Source: Lanius collurio (Eukaryota > Chordata > Aves > Passeriformes > Laniidae). Taken from it: DNA of 64,000 nt. A program made the position numbers and the translations under genes. The notes under the pieces are model-generated. The model saw only the letters and a list, made by a program, of their open reading frames with translations. It was not told the DNA's origin and searched no databases. Shown here in pieces: positions 12,601 through 24,420 of this stretch. Position 1 is the first letter of the stretch. Each line of letters starts with the position of its first letter. The stretch covers positions 28,078,049-28,142,048 of the forward strand of contig JACBWW010000002.1 of NCBI GenBank assembly GCA_020086605.1. Direction: 5' to 3'.

Positions 12601-15600
12601 AAGGCTCCTGCCATTTGCCAAGAAACATCCTCAACTCCTCACTGGGCAACAACGCATGCACACATGAGCAGCAGCTGCTCCTTTATGTGCCTGGAACAAG
12701 CAAAGCTTGGAAAGTCGGGAGAGCCGTGTAGTGCAGCCCGATGTATGCAGAACGGGGGTATTTGCTGCACAGCAAGCCAGCCATGTGCATGTTGGCCCTG
12801 CAAAATGGCAGAAGCCCTGCGTGCCTCCTATGCCTGCCCACTCCTACTCTGCCTTCCAGCTAGGGCAAGGCAGCGCAGCGTGCATCAGGTCTCTGCTGCG
12901 CCCCTGGCCATCCTGCCTGTGGGAGGGAGGGAAGGAGGCAGGGGACAAATCCTCTGCTCTGGCCCTGGTCCCTGAAGCAGAGGAGCCACCAGCCAAGAGC
13001 ACAAGTAAAACAATTGAAGTAAATCTTAAGGTTTCACTAGTTTGTTTGGGTTTTTTGTTGTTTTCTTTTCCCCTTTTCTACTGTGTAAGCTGTCTCTTGT
13101 TTTTGTTTTTCACAGGTTTGGCAAACATTTGGCTTTTACAGCTCAAGCTTTGCCCAGTCACAGAACTGCATATAGGCTTTGCTTAGCTTTTGTCTTGCAT
13201 ATTAAACAAGAATTAGGAAATAAAAGAGATATTATTAGGGTTTGGACTTTCTGATTTTGGAGTCAACAGGAGCTTTGTTCTGCACTTCTGGCAGAGGAGA
13301 AGGGAGAGCAGACTGCCTCCTGTTAACATTGTAACCCAGGAGTTTGCTCTTGAACCCCAAAACAGGTATGTGCTGCCCATCTGACCTCTTCCACAACCCT
13401 GCTTTCAGTCCCTGGCAAGAAAAACCTTTCTGTTAGGTTCCACAGAAGCAGGATAAGGTCCAGGATGTTTAAATCCTCAATACTTTCTGTTATTTTCTGA
13501 CAATACCCAATTCATTGGTCCAAGATTTGAATACACATCTTCCTCGCACCATTTCACAAAAGGCTTGGACCTCAAGAATAGAAGAAACCACTGCAATACA
13601 ACAAGGACATATAAATATGAATGTCAAACTGCCCCATCAATGAAATGCTTTAAAATGCAAGGAGTGCCATGGTGCAGTGGGCCACAAAAACACAATGAAA
13701 TGATAATGAGGACAAGTGGAGATGAAGACCACCCACCAGTAGTTTTATGACTGTGACTTGGAACGACAGTTCTCAGCGGGGCCATTGCGACTGGACACCA
13801 TTGTCATTTTTAGCACATGCTAAAGTAGCAATTGTGCACAGACATTTCAACTGTTGCCTCTGACAAACAGCAGCCAGACTATTTATGAACAACCCCCAAC
13901 CCCATTCTTGTGGGTTTGGCTGTGTCTGTAGGTAGGAGAGAGTGGAAAACTGCTACTTTGTTCTGACAGGTTTTCCCATAGTCACTGTCTGCTACTCCTT
14001 GCATATGCTTAATTTTCTGAGGATTTATGCTGGCCCCTTCCTAGACAGCTCTCCAGCATTCATCTTCCTTATGCAAGCTTCTACCCCACTTATGCTGTAG
14101 TCTCCTTCATGCTGCATTGTGTTTACCCTCCTTCCCTAGACAAAAAACCAACATTCAGAATTAGGGTATTAGAGCAAACTTTTCTAGGGCGTGGTTGTGC
14201 ACATAAGACAAAACTTGGGTTTTGGAGGAATGGAGAAGATGAGGGAAAGACAAGGCATGAGTCTGTTCCTGATATGTTTGTTCACTCTGCCAGGGAGGTG
14301 TATGTGCTGGATCAGAGCACCTCCCAGGTGTCCTGGCGTAGGTTTCTGCCTCTCTATCCCCAAATGCTGCCACTCATTTTCTTGGCAACTCTCACCAACA
14401 CCTCACCTCCAGTGCAGGGCACAGGGGGTGCAAACAGGGTGCAGGAGAATTTTCTCCTACCCAACTTCCATGCCAGAAACAGTTTGGCTCTAGATTTAGG
14501 TAAGCAACAAGTCTTCAAAACAATGATCCAAATGCAAATCTTTTCTGTTTTGTAACTCTGCTAGAAAATTACCAAATCACATTCAAGAAATGCAGCCTTT
14601 TAGGTTTGTTCACTGTTTCATAAATATCTGCAGATTACACAGCACTCTACCAGCCTGCCTTTAAATTTTATTGTATTAAGAAACTCATCTGAAAAACAGT
14701 TGATAACTAATATATTCTTAATCTGTCACTCTTCAGATCCTGTCATAAAACGTGTAACTGAGAGAAGCTGTTCACATTAGCATGCCACCATATCAGGTCA
14801 TCACTCCCAAAGCTTTCATTATGGGATGTTGCTGAAAGGTGCCATCTTCACAGCCAAGATATGCCTAATTTATCCATTAGGCGTTCCTTCAGTAGTCATT
14901 TAAAGTGAGCATGATTGGGTTTTTTTAACTGTCTATGCTTTACTGAGAAGACAGCTATAGCATGGCTCAGAAAATAAGCACTCATGTTATTCTCGATGGG
15001 CTGTGCAGAAAAGAAATGTTTAATTTGCATGCGCATGATGGTAGAGGAAGCTGACTCAGAACAAGCTGTTGGTGCTTCTGGATGGTCAGAATTAAGGGAG
15101 TGCAGGAGCACTGAGAGGTCTCCAGCATGGACCAGGGAACACAGCATGTGTGGATGTTGTTCTAAGTGTTGTATAACCCCTTAAAAAAATGGGGATTTAT
15201 GTATTCATCCCTGAAGGAAGGGATGAAAAGTAAAGGAGCTAGAGAGAAAGAAGGAGGGGAAGAGTAATCCCCAGCATACAGAAATACATAGCTGAAGGTA
15301 CAAGGAGACAAGGCACAGCATCCCCATCTTATTAACCACTGTGGAGAGCATTGCACATTCAGGTCTGCTTTTATCTTACCAAAGCTTTGGAGGAGGCCTG
15401 AGACTCCTCACTGATTCACACGTTAGGTAACCCACGAAGGCAATGGACAGATAGACTGGAGGGCAGCAATTTCATAAGACAGTTCAATAAGCCTCGGATA
15501 AGAGAGTCTCTTAGAGCTATCTATCGCTTTCTGTCCATCTTGAAAAGTGGGGTCCATCACTGTTACAAAAGCATAGACATATGGAGCAGACAGCCAAATT

Positions 15601-16550
15601 CCCTGGCTCAGAAAGCTTCCTACCAAAATCTTCATGAGATAGATAATCACAAAATACATAGTGGGAGCTGAGCAAGAGTTCCTGGATCATATCATAGGCA
15701 GGTGGTGTCCGTGGCTCTGCAGGATAGGTGTGCTCTGGCTCTGTGACTCCTCTGCACAGTTTCTGTGCTGGGCCAACAGCTCAGGGCTGGCAGTAGAGCT
15801 CTCGAGGCAGAGGACTGTCTGTGTAATCCAGACTTCTGCTTCTAGAAGTAAGAGAGCCAGAAAGGCCGCACCATGGGTTATAAAGAGTGACTGCATGCCC
15901 AACCCAATCCCATCCCCTTACGGAGCAGAGCGATCCCTGGACAGAAATTATTGTCTTCTGTCTGGGCACCTCATTCTTATCTCAGCTTTCCAATGCACAA
16001 GGCAGGAAGGCAGTGTCCCGTGATTCTCTGCCATGAATGAAATTCTGGTTTATAAATACTGGGTAGGAAACTCAGCCTTTCAGTGCAACACAGCCGTGCA
16101 ACTATAAAGCCACTGGATATTCAATGGCTGTAGAAGTGATTGAGAAAAGTGCAGGAAACTGGAATTTTCCCTTGCTCTTGGTCCCTGAACTCACTCCTTG
16201 CACTATCCCATGACTTCTCTGAAATTTTAGTTTAGTGAGTACTTTGGTTTGCAGTGGAAATCTAGTACAGGTAAATAGCATTCATCTTTCCACACCTCAT
16301 GGGTTGTTTGCTGTTGTGTAGAAACAAGGGTCACCTTACAGAAAGTTCAGCAGAATAGGCTTGGCAATAGCACTGACGTTCTTTGCCAGGCATGAATCCT
16401 CAAAATGATGTTTCCAGATCTCAGAGCCTCTGCTTCCTTTTCAGCCTGGTTAGTTAAAAGCTTCTCTGTGGTGCTAGCCTAAGTGGGATCTCAGAAACTC
16501 TCAAATATGCATTGAGACACCCCGCAAGACCTCGTGGTGTGGGCTGTCAG
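12601..16550. other. non-coding DNA with one GC-richer patch
   Basis: 12,640-12,970 is GC-richer with a few CpGs and long chance frames. The rest is AT-rich. There is a direct repeat of GCTGTGCTTT at about 12,489-12,507, just before this block. No exon is supported apart from the speculative minus-strand frame at 15,423-15,659. Confidence 0.5.
15423..15659 (-). other. unidentified 78-codon open frame
   Basis: A minus-strand ATG frame encodes a hydrophobic N-terminus (MYFVIIYLMKILVGSFLSQG) that could be a membrane or signal segment, then a more polar tail (includes SSKRLSYPRLIELSYEIAAL). The start codon lacks a clear promoter or Kozak support, and no family is recognised. Frames of this length are common by chance in this window. 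I list it only because its composition is more protein-like than that of its neighbours. Confidence 0.15.
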
Positions 16551-16552
16551 GT

Positions 16553-16690
16553 TTCATCATTTGACAGATTTTCCAGTTGAGGCACATGTTGGTGAAGCAG
16601 CGTATCCAACAGTGTGCAGGAAAATTTCTGGTAGAACTGAGAAAGGAAGTCAGTAACTTCATCTTGAAGTTCTCTGCCATAACCCTTACT
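16553..16690 (-). mobile_element. ancient MIR-like SINE relic
   Basis: The plus strand reads CATTTGACAG, then CCAGTTGAGGCACATG, GGTGAAGCAG, CAACAGTGTGCAGGAA and CTGGTAGAACTGAGAA. In the same order, reversed core-SINEs read 'cattttacagatg', 'aaactgaggcacag', 'gttaagtgac', 'aaggtcacacagg' and 'tggcagagc'. The tail CTCTGCCATAACCCTTA fits the tRNA-head 'ctaaccact' end. The element lies on the minus strand. It is inert and old. Confidence 0.5.
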
Positions 16691-18439
16691 CCTTCCCCTT
16701 CATCCCTGCTCTTTGAATCCCCATTCTTCTTAATATCTCAACATAGAGATTAAATAGGCCTTAAGAAGAGGAGGACATGTGGTTGTAAAACACTATATGT
16801 ATAAATTCAGCATAGCTGTGAGAACAGGCAACAAGAAATAGGATTACAAAGAGTCAAGCAAGTTCACACATGTTAGTTATGTCCAAAGAGAGTTGCTCTC
16901 CTTTGTTGCAGTGTGCTTCACTCATCTGTGCAGCTGTGCATCTGGCCTTTTGTTTCTCTACCTATTCTCATAGGTGACTCTTGTAGTGAGGAATGACAGA
17001 GACAGGGAACTGACAGGCAGAAACCTCCCAGATTGGGTGAAGCATAGGACTCACATGAATAAGGCACTTGAAGCAAAGAAATCTGGAAAAAGTATTCCAA
17101 TAGATACAAAACCATAAATACTACGAGCAACACTATAATTAGGTCAGTTTTGCTTTCCAGCAGACCTCTGTATGCATTCAGCCTCACACTGGACTCTAGC
17201 AAATCTCTCCTGTTTATTCTGTCTATGTCCAGATACTGTGGTGGAGACTACACGGTTGTTGTCTTGAAGCACCTGATCACCAGTGTGTAACTGGTCCCTC
17301 CTCTGGACTGTGCTGAGTTTCCCTGAGTTCAGCACAGCTTGTTCACTGTGCCAAACACAGGCCAAGTCACCCAGAGCAGCATTTTTCAAACTCGGTGTCT
17401 GATTTTTAAATGGTGGGTTTGATACTTTGTAGGGGAGATTGATGCCTGGCTGCCAAAAAATGTTTATTCTGGTGTTCTTGCCTAATCATTGTCACAGATG
17501 ATTCAGCAAGAGCAGAACTGCCACTCTGCCTGAAAAAAAAATCTTCTGGGGCTTGTTCTTGTTCATTTTGGAGTAGAAATGAACCAAAATATATAAAGAG
17601 CCATCTTTGTGTTCCCAGAAGGTAATTCTGTATTTTGAGAGAAGAATATTCGGCTAAAATTAGAGAAACTGCATAGGTAGAAATATTATTAATGTAATTA
17701 ATGGCTTATGTAAACCAGGCAGAATGTTTTCAGGGAGATGTTTTGCTGTCTGCAAAAACCCAGAAACCCGACATTGTTTAGCCAATTTTCCCCTGCCATT
17801 AGGAGGTCAACAGTCATGTACCTTCTGTGTTGGACACTGTCAAGCCTTGTTTACTGTCATTAGAAGGTCCCAGGAGAAAGCTGGTGAGTTTTTGGCAGTT
17901 TGTGGCAGAGGAGAGAGCTACAGCTGCAGAGCAGTTGTTGTCATAACACCTATTCATCATTATCCCTCCCATCATGAATCACCTACTGATAACCAACCCC
18001 TCTTTGTTTACATTCATCACATCTAGAAAGCCGGCGCTTGCTTCCAGGAACCACATCTCTACCTGGGAAATGTCTGGCTGCTTTTGTGCCAGTATTTTTC
18101 CCCAAACCCAGAATATTCTCGAAATCTCCCTGCTGAGAGAACAGGGACAGCTTTTCAAATGTTTTGTTCACTTCCACTTAAAATTCAACCGGAGTATCTA
18201 AATTAGGAATGCTGCTATATTCCAGCTCTGAGAGCTGCAGTGCTCTGTTACAAAGAGGGGCTCCATCTCCTCCTCATCATCCAGAACCCTGTCTTTCTGG
18301 ATCGTCTGGTCCATTTGCCAAGGTGGAAAACTCAGTAGGGGGCCCATGTTGTACCCTTCCTTCTGTGTCTGGTACAGCATGGAGCACCATGTCAGCGATG
18401 CACTAATACACAAGAATAATCAGCTCATCAAATCAGCTT
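16691..18439. other. non-coding DNA
   Basis: No exon, RNA gene or clear repeat is seen. Open frames such as 17,724-18,026 plus have no recognisable motif. Confidence 0.55.
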
Positions 18440-18960
18440 CATTAGTTGGAGCTCGAGAGCACAGCTCTGCTGCCCAGCCCTGCAGACACGCAGCCTGCCT
18501 CACCACTCCATCTGCTGCAGCCGAGCAGGAGGGGTCTGCCCATTCGGCTGTTCACGCAGAAGTGCAAAAGCCCGGGACACTGGGGGCACTTCGAGCATGT
18601 GCCATGTTCCTGCCTGACACATGTCACCAGGGAACCACTGCTCCTCCCCTGTCTCTTGTATGGAAGATCCAACTCCAGAGTGCCAGCAATGAAGCCGCTA
18701 GAGCGAGGTTTTAGGCCACTAACGATTTTCCCGGGTTTTGCGGGGAGGGGAGTGGAGTCTGGTCCAAGAGGTCTGCCTAACATCTCTATCGCAACGCGGA
18801 CTCCTGAAGGCCACCCCATGCTGCTGGCGGGTGGTTGTGCAGTGGGGACCCTCTCTGTGTGACGGGAGAGGCGAGAGGTGGCAGTGCAGAGGCTGCTGGA
18901 AGGTGGCTCATCACCGCAGCAGGCTCAGGGCTATGCGGTCCCTGTATGCTGATAGCAGAG
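18440..18960. promoter_or_regulatory. CpG-enriched patch
   Basis: CpGs recur through this segment (for example around 18,540, 18,590, 18,700-18,745, 18,785-18,800 and 18,860-18,925) in an otherwise CpG-poor neighbourhood. Overlapping frames on both strands are open but show no domain. It may be a weak CpG island, an enhancer or a short GC-rich isochore patch. Confidence 0.3.
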
Positions 18961-21180
18961 GAGCAGGACATCAGCAGGTCACGAGTTTCACAGATTCGTT
19001 CACTGCTTGGAATTTCTGAGTGAGAGTATTTATGGATAGCTCTGGAGTTATTTTTACGGGAATGGCTCTGTAACTAAGCACTTCAGAAAAAAATCAGGCC
19101 ACCATGTAGATGAAAAGGCAGGTGGAGGGGGCTTCTCTTGAGTGTATCCAGCTTGGAAAGGGACGGGTGCAAGCCCCTAGCAGGCGCTTGCTGTGAAAAC
19201 CCTTAGGGCTGGTTATCTTCACAAATGCTCTTCCTCAAACAATGATGAATAATAAACACATGTGTAAATCTCTCAGTCTTTGGTATTGCCAAGGGTCTGT
19301 GCAGAAGTATCTGTTGCTTACACTGAAGTTCTCTCTCTCTTTCTCTCTGTGTATTTTTAGCATGGATGGAGATACAGTCTCAGAAAATGTAATGACATGT
19401 GACATGCAGGATTCATATGTATCTAGGCAGTATGGGAATGTACCATGTAGGAGGAGATGTAACATACTGCTTGGCTTCTAATACCCATTACTTAAGCACA
19501 ATAAGGCGCCTTATGGAAGCAGATAAGGGGGCTCCCCATTGTGCCTAAGCATTAGAAGACATATGTTTATCCCATACCTGTATTCTCTCTTTGCTTTATG
19601 TCATTACATTTAGGTTACTTCATGCAGTATTAACTGATGATTTTTACTGGCTTGTCAAAAATGCTCTAAGCATCCACCTTTAGAAGATGGTCAGTTTTCA
19701 CAAGAAAACTACTATCAGCTTGATTCCACCTCTCCCATGCCATTAACAAATATCTGCTAATGAGTCCAGCCTAATGCCAATACAATGCTATGGCAAATAC
19801 TCTAATGTTCAAGAGAATTTCTCTGCTCATTTTAAGAGAGTTAAAAGGCAATGTTCTGTCCTAGAGTTACCTCTGTAACTTTAACAAGATGAGACAGTGA
19901 AGTTTGCCTTGTAAATGGTTCTAACAAAATGTTTTTTTTTCCCAAAAAATAGCGTGTTTAAGGAAGCATTTAATGTCCACAGTATCTCTGCCACTGAGAG
20001 GAAGTGTCTCAAACAGAAGGGATCAGCCTCTTCCCTCCCTTGTTTTCACATTGCAACCTAGTTTTAACAGGAGCTGTAGCCTGCAAATGGATATAGAAAA
20101 GGACTGCTAAAGGATCTTAATATCATAGTTCAAGCAGAACTGCCTATTTTCCTAACTAAGGTTTGAATTGCATTGTAAAGATAGACACTGGAATGGTTGA
20201 CAGCTTTAACAAGAAAACTGTGACTGCAATCCTAGTGCAAACCATACATCTTGTGAGATCAAGTGGAATACTCTGTACAGATGCCAGAAGGAGCTGAATG
20301 TTTAAAGCCTGGGGTTTTTTTATTAGTAGTTAATGGTGTATATTTAGCACTGAAAAGATCATTTGACAGCACATCAGTCTTGCCAGATACATGAGTAAAA
20401 GGAAACTCAAAAACCTTACATTTTTGCGGGGTCTTTTTCATTTGAAATTTTAGGAGGAAACAACCTACCGACTGCGAACTCTGCTGAACTAGATGGAAAG
20501 AATGCCATTGATTTCCATGGACTTTAGATCAACCATAAGGAGGGGAAGCAGAACGCAAGCTAGGATGTTTCCTTGGTTATTTGCCTGTCCTTTTAAATGC
20601 TATATGTGACATTTTAAAGTTCAGGTGTTAAAAAAGGAATGATAGCTTCATGAAGGGTTTGTCAGTGAACTGCAGAGTTTAGAAGGCTGTTAAAAATATG
20701 AATATAAATGTCTCTGTGCATACACACTACAGGGACAGAATTTAATTTAGCTGGAGCTGGTGGTACCTGACACTTTCTGCTATGAGAGCCTGTTTTCAGT
20801 TTTCTATAACTTTGCCAAGTTTTAACCATTCAGTGTCTACCTCACACTGAATATTTTGCATCTCTTGATTCCACCAGCAAGGTGATGAAAAGCTACCCAG
20901 TACTGCAGAATGGAGAAGGCAATCAGGGGATCTGGCCACACGGGAGAGGGAGTAAGTGACAGCAGAAAAAGCGTGCACATGGACAAAGGAGGGGACAAAG
21001 TGAAATGGAAGGTAAATCAGATGGGGGCAGCTAGACATAAGAGAGAGTGATGGGATGGGGTTAAGGGCTAGGCCAGCAGGAGAGGCAGCCTGGGAGAAAA
21101 ACACAGGAAAGGTTAAGGAATAAAAGACCCCCAAAGCAATCTGAGCAGTAAATCCTTGAATCATGCATTCATCTTCTTTA
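18961..21180. other. AT-rich non-coding DNA
   Basis: Nothing gene-like or repeat-like is recognised. Pyrimidine runs occur near 19,330 (a TCTC stretch) and 19,932 (poly-T). Confidence 0.6.
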
Positions 21181-21211
21181 GGGTTTTTTTTTTTTTTTCT
21201 TTTTCCCCCAG

Positions 21212-21270
21212 GCTAAAGAAAATGATTTATGCAGCACCAAGCATAAGGGAGCCCCATTCTCCACTGGCTG
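21212..21270 (+). other. possible 59-nt internal exon
   Basis: A very strong acceptor, with a pyrimidine tract at 21,184-21,209 ending CCCCCAG at 21,211, precedes 59 nt that are open in two frames (one reads LKKMIYAAPSIREPHSPLAG). A strong donor follows (GCTG|GTAAGC, GT at 21,271). I recognise no protein. The pyrimidine tract may just be a low-complexity T run, so this could be a pseudo-exon or a non-coding RNA exon. Confidence 0.25.
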
Positions 21271-23224
21271 GTAAGCACTGCTGTGAGGAACACAACAGCA
21301 GCAACAGCAAAGGCAGGAGATGCCTGTTTCAAAAGCCCTGGGAATGACTCACTGGTCAGACTGCTCCCAAGAAGAAGAGTTGCTTATTGCAACTGTTTGC
21401 TTTCTTTTCCTGTCGAGATTGCAGTTTTTATATTCATTTTCCAAGCACTAGGAAGGGGCTACAGGACTACAGAAGTAGGCAGAAAAGCTGAGAATGGGAG
21501 AGAGCAAGTACAGGGAGTTATAACAAAGGCGCACAGTGAGGAGGGAGACAAAGCACAGATGAGGAATGAGTGCAGGTGAGGAGATGCAGAGAGGGGAAGA
21601 ACCACCACATGGGGGGACAAAAAGCCAGATAACAAAACCTCTCAGCATTTCTAACTCTACCCCAATGTACGTGTATGTTCCTGGTGCAAACACTTCTTCC
21701 AAGAGGTACTTCATCTTCTGGGTACAGGGATGGATGCAGAGTCAATAGGAATAACAGCTGGAGAAGTCGATTATTAGACATTGGTATGTCAAAAGATGTT
21801 CTCCAATACACCACATGGTTGAGGAAAGTCCAAACTCCTGTGTTCTCTCACTCTCTTCCTGCTAGGTTTACAGCCTGATGTCCAGAAAGGCAGCATACAT
21901 TTCTTTGTTCTTTGACCCTGGGACCAGAAGCCAGCCCCATGTGAGGCATGGCAAAAGTTTCCCATGGTGAGATCCACTGAAACATTATGTATCACATAAT
22001 TTTTGCGGAGCTGTTTACATGAGGTCCCACTAACATGCACTCTCATTCTTGAGCAGCTTGCGCCTGTGTGTGTCCCTGATCCACAGATTAATGCTGAGAT
22101 TATGCTTGTGGTAGCTGCCATGTTGCACTGCTGCCGGGAGACAGCATGTAGGCAAGGAGGTGTCCCTCTTGCTCCAACTGCACGTACCCATCGCAGGCAT
22201 TTCTGTAAGCGAGGTTATTTTGGAAGTGCAAGGAATCACACGATTCCAGTACAAATGTCTCCAGGAGATGTTGCTCTTCCTGCATCTCTTCCAAAGGGGA
22301 AAAAAAAAAAGGGAAGAGGTAGAGGGACACTTCCAGCCAGCCCCAGTAGCTTTTGCAGATGAATTCTCTTAACAAATGAAGCCTTCTCCTCACAGCATGA
22401 ATTTTGCACATAGGGTGCAACAAGTTTTTGGGCATGTCCCTGTTCATAGCTGCCTGGCAAGGAATTTGGGCAAAAAAGAGAAAGATGTGAAAATGCTACC
22501 CTGGATTTGCCAGTAAAAGGATTATTTGGAGTTTTGGCTAATCACTTTCTGTGATGGATGTCACCCAGTCTTAATGGCATTGCCTCTGTGCATGCCACAA
22601 CACAGAAAAAAAAAATTGTTTTGTTGTATTTTTTCCTGTTTCACACACATTCCCTAAACGTTTGATGGGTCTTGGAATGTGACAGTTTTCCAAATGGCTG
22701 CAGAAGCCTTTCTGATGCTAATTTATCCAAGTGAATATTTACTTCCTATCAATGTCACCATCCCCCCATAAATGCCATCACCTGTGGCAGTTAGGCTGCT
22801 TTGCAGGACAGGACCCTAAGTGATGACTGAGAGGAGAACCTAAGGGTGCATGAGCGGAGTGTGGCAAGGAGGCCAAGCCAAGCAGGGTGACTGCTGTGGT
22901 TTAAACACCCCCCAGTTGGAAAGAGGTTATGGCTTCTCCTGTTGTCTCACTCCTTCTTTTACAGACAGTCTGGTGACTAAAACCACCACCACCATGGGAA
23001 GTAAATAAGGTCCAAAACACCAGCAGAGGGAATCAGTAGTTTTTATTCACTAAAGTATGTGTTGTTTAAAAAAAAAAAAAATAAAAAGAAAGCTGTAGTC
23101 ACACAGCTGTAGTCTGGTCTCCCACGTTTCAGCTGTTCCCTCTGTCCACAGGCAGAAGCAATGCGTCACTTTCTGAATTGTTTCTTTAAAGAAAAACAAC
23201 AACCCAAATCAGTTAATCAACAGC
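21271..23224. other. non-coding DNA
   Basis: No gene recognised. The stretch contains A-tracts near 22,302, 22,606 and 23,069, and a tandem copy of AGCTGTAGTC near 23,091-23,116. Frames around 21,450-22,450 overlap on both strands without a motif. Confidence 0.55.
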
Positions 23225-24420
23225 AGCAGTGCTGCCGACTGGGAACGGTCGGCTCCGCTACAGCCAGGAGGCACAGCATGGCCCCCAGCAATGGCCGCAC
23301 TTAGGAGCTACGAAGCTCGGGGTTCTTTCGAGCACGTAGTGTCCCCTGCAGCCCCGGAGGGAGGGTCTGTCCTGCCCAGCCAGCACCCGGCGCAGCTCTG
23401 CTCTGCTGGATTCAGGAGAGGCTCAGAGCACGGCAGGTTCCAGCAGGCTGCGGGGCCCCGGCGCCACAGCCCGGCCACGGACAGGGCAGGAAAATGCTGC
23501 GTTCCCCGGCAAGACGCACAGGATTTCCTGCAGCGGGTCAAGAAAACATACCTTCCCATTGTCCCCGCCATGTCACGGGGAGTCCTTGTGCTCCGCTGGG
23601 GACAATGTCAACTCCTACCCTGGCAACCAAGGAAAACAAGGACGGTTGTTTGGCATTTTACGCGAGGCTGCCGCCCGCCTCCCTCACCAGACAGGCCTGG
23701 CACTGGGAGGGACGGCCGCCCTCACTGCCACTAACGAGCCTCCCTCCCTGGCCGTAGGTTGGCCCCTGAGGTGGAAAATCTGTGGCAGCCCCAGGGAAAC
23801 AAATCTCAAGACAAACAACTGTTTGTGGGGGAAGCGGCGAGGAGCGGACACCATCCAGCCCTTCCGAGGACGGTGCTGATTCCAGCCCTCGGCCAGGAGC
23901 AGGGCTGGCCAGCCAGCCAGAGCCCGTGTAGAGTTTCGGCCGGGGCTGTGCCCAGCTGTGCCCAGAGGCGTGTCCACTCGGGAAGGGCTGGCCCAGAGGC
24001 ACAAGGCTAGCGCAGGAGCCCATGTCGCACCCTGCAGCATGTCAGCGTCCACTCTTCCATCAGCCCCGGTAAACTGCAGGGTGGGCTTCCTACTGCCCTG
24101 TCCTGGTATTCAGTGTATTCACTGTTACTGTTGCCTTTTTCCTCCTCTAAAACCACTTCATCGTTCAAACATCAGTCACAGAAAGGAAACGGCAGTCTTA
24201 TGTTCATGCAAAGCCCAAGGGACTCAGTCTTCTAATGGGCGCTGAACGCACAGAAACGCGACGTGCCGTGCTGGGCGCCCGGGAGGTGGCACAGCCCTCG
24301 CCAGCACACGTCCCCCGGGCACTCCGGGTCCCGGCCCCGTCACTGCAGCCTGCGTCCTGACCGTCTCAGAGCCCCGTGAGCTGAGGTCAGGGAAGGCTCA
24401 GCTTTGATACTGCTGGGCTG
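23225..24420. promoter_or_regulatory. CpG island-like region, candidate promoter
   Basis: CpGs are frequent over about 1.2 kb, densest at 23,225-23,340, 23,455-23,520, 23,640-23,760 and 24,240-24,375. Flanking DNA is CpG-poor. In vertebrates this composition usually marks a promoter. On the minus strand a GACATGG start context at 23,571 is followed by a strong donor (see the separate entry), which suggests leftward transcription. Open frames on both strands at 23,290-24,050 show no domain and are expected in GC-rich DNA. Confidence 0.5.
23552..23571 (-). other. candidate start of a coding first exon (minus strand)
   Basis: Read on the minus strand, an ATG with G at -3 and G at +4 opens a frame (MAGTMG, then a split codon). 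After 20 nt it meets a near-consensus donor, GGGAAG|GTATGT (GT at 23,551-23,550). It lies inside the CpG-rich island, where a first exon would be expected. No downstream exon is recognised to the left in this window, so any gene would have a long first intron. It could equally be a non-coding transcript or a coincidence. Confidence 0.3.

Noticed and set aside
23290..24245. Frames of 80-147 codons on both strands
   Set aside because: Same reason: GC-rich island, mutually overlapping, no motif.
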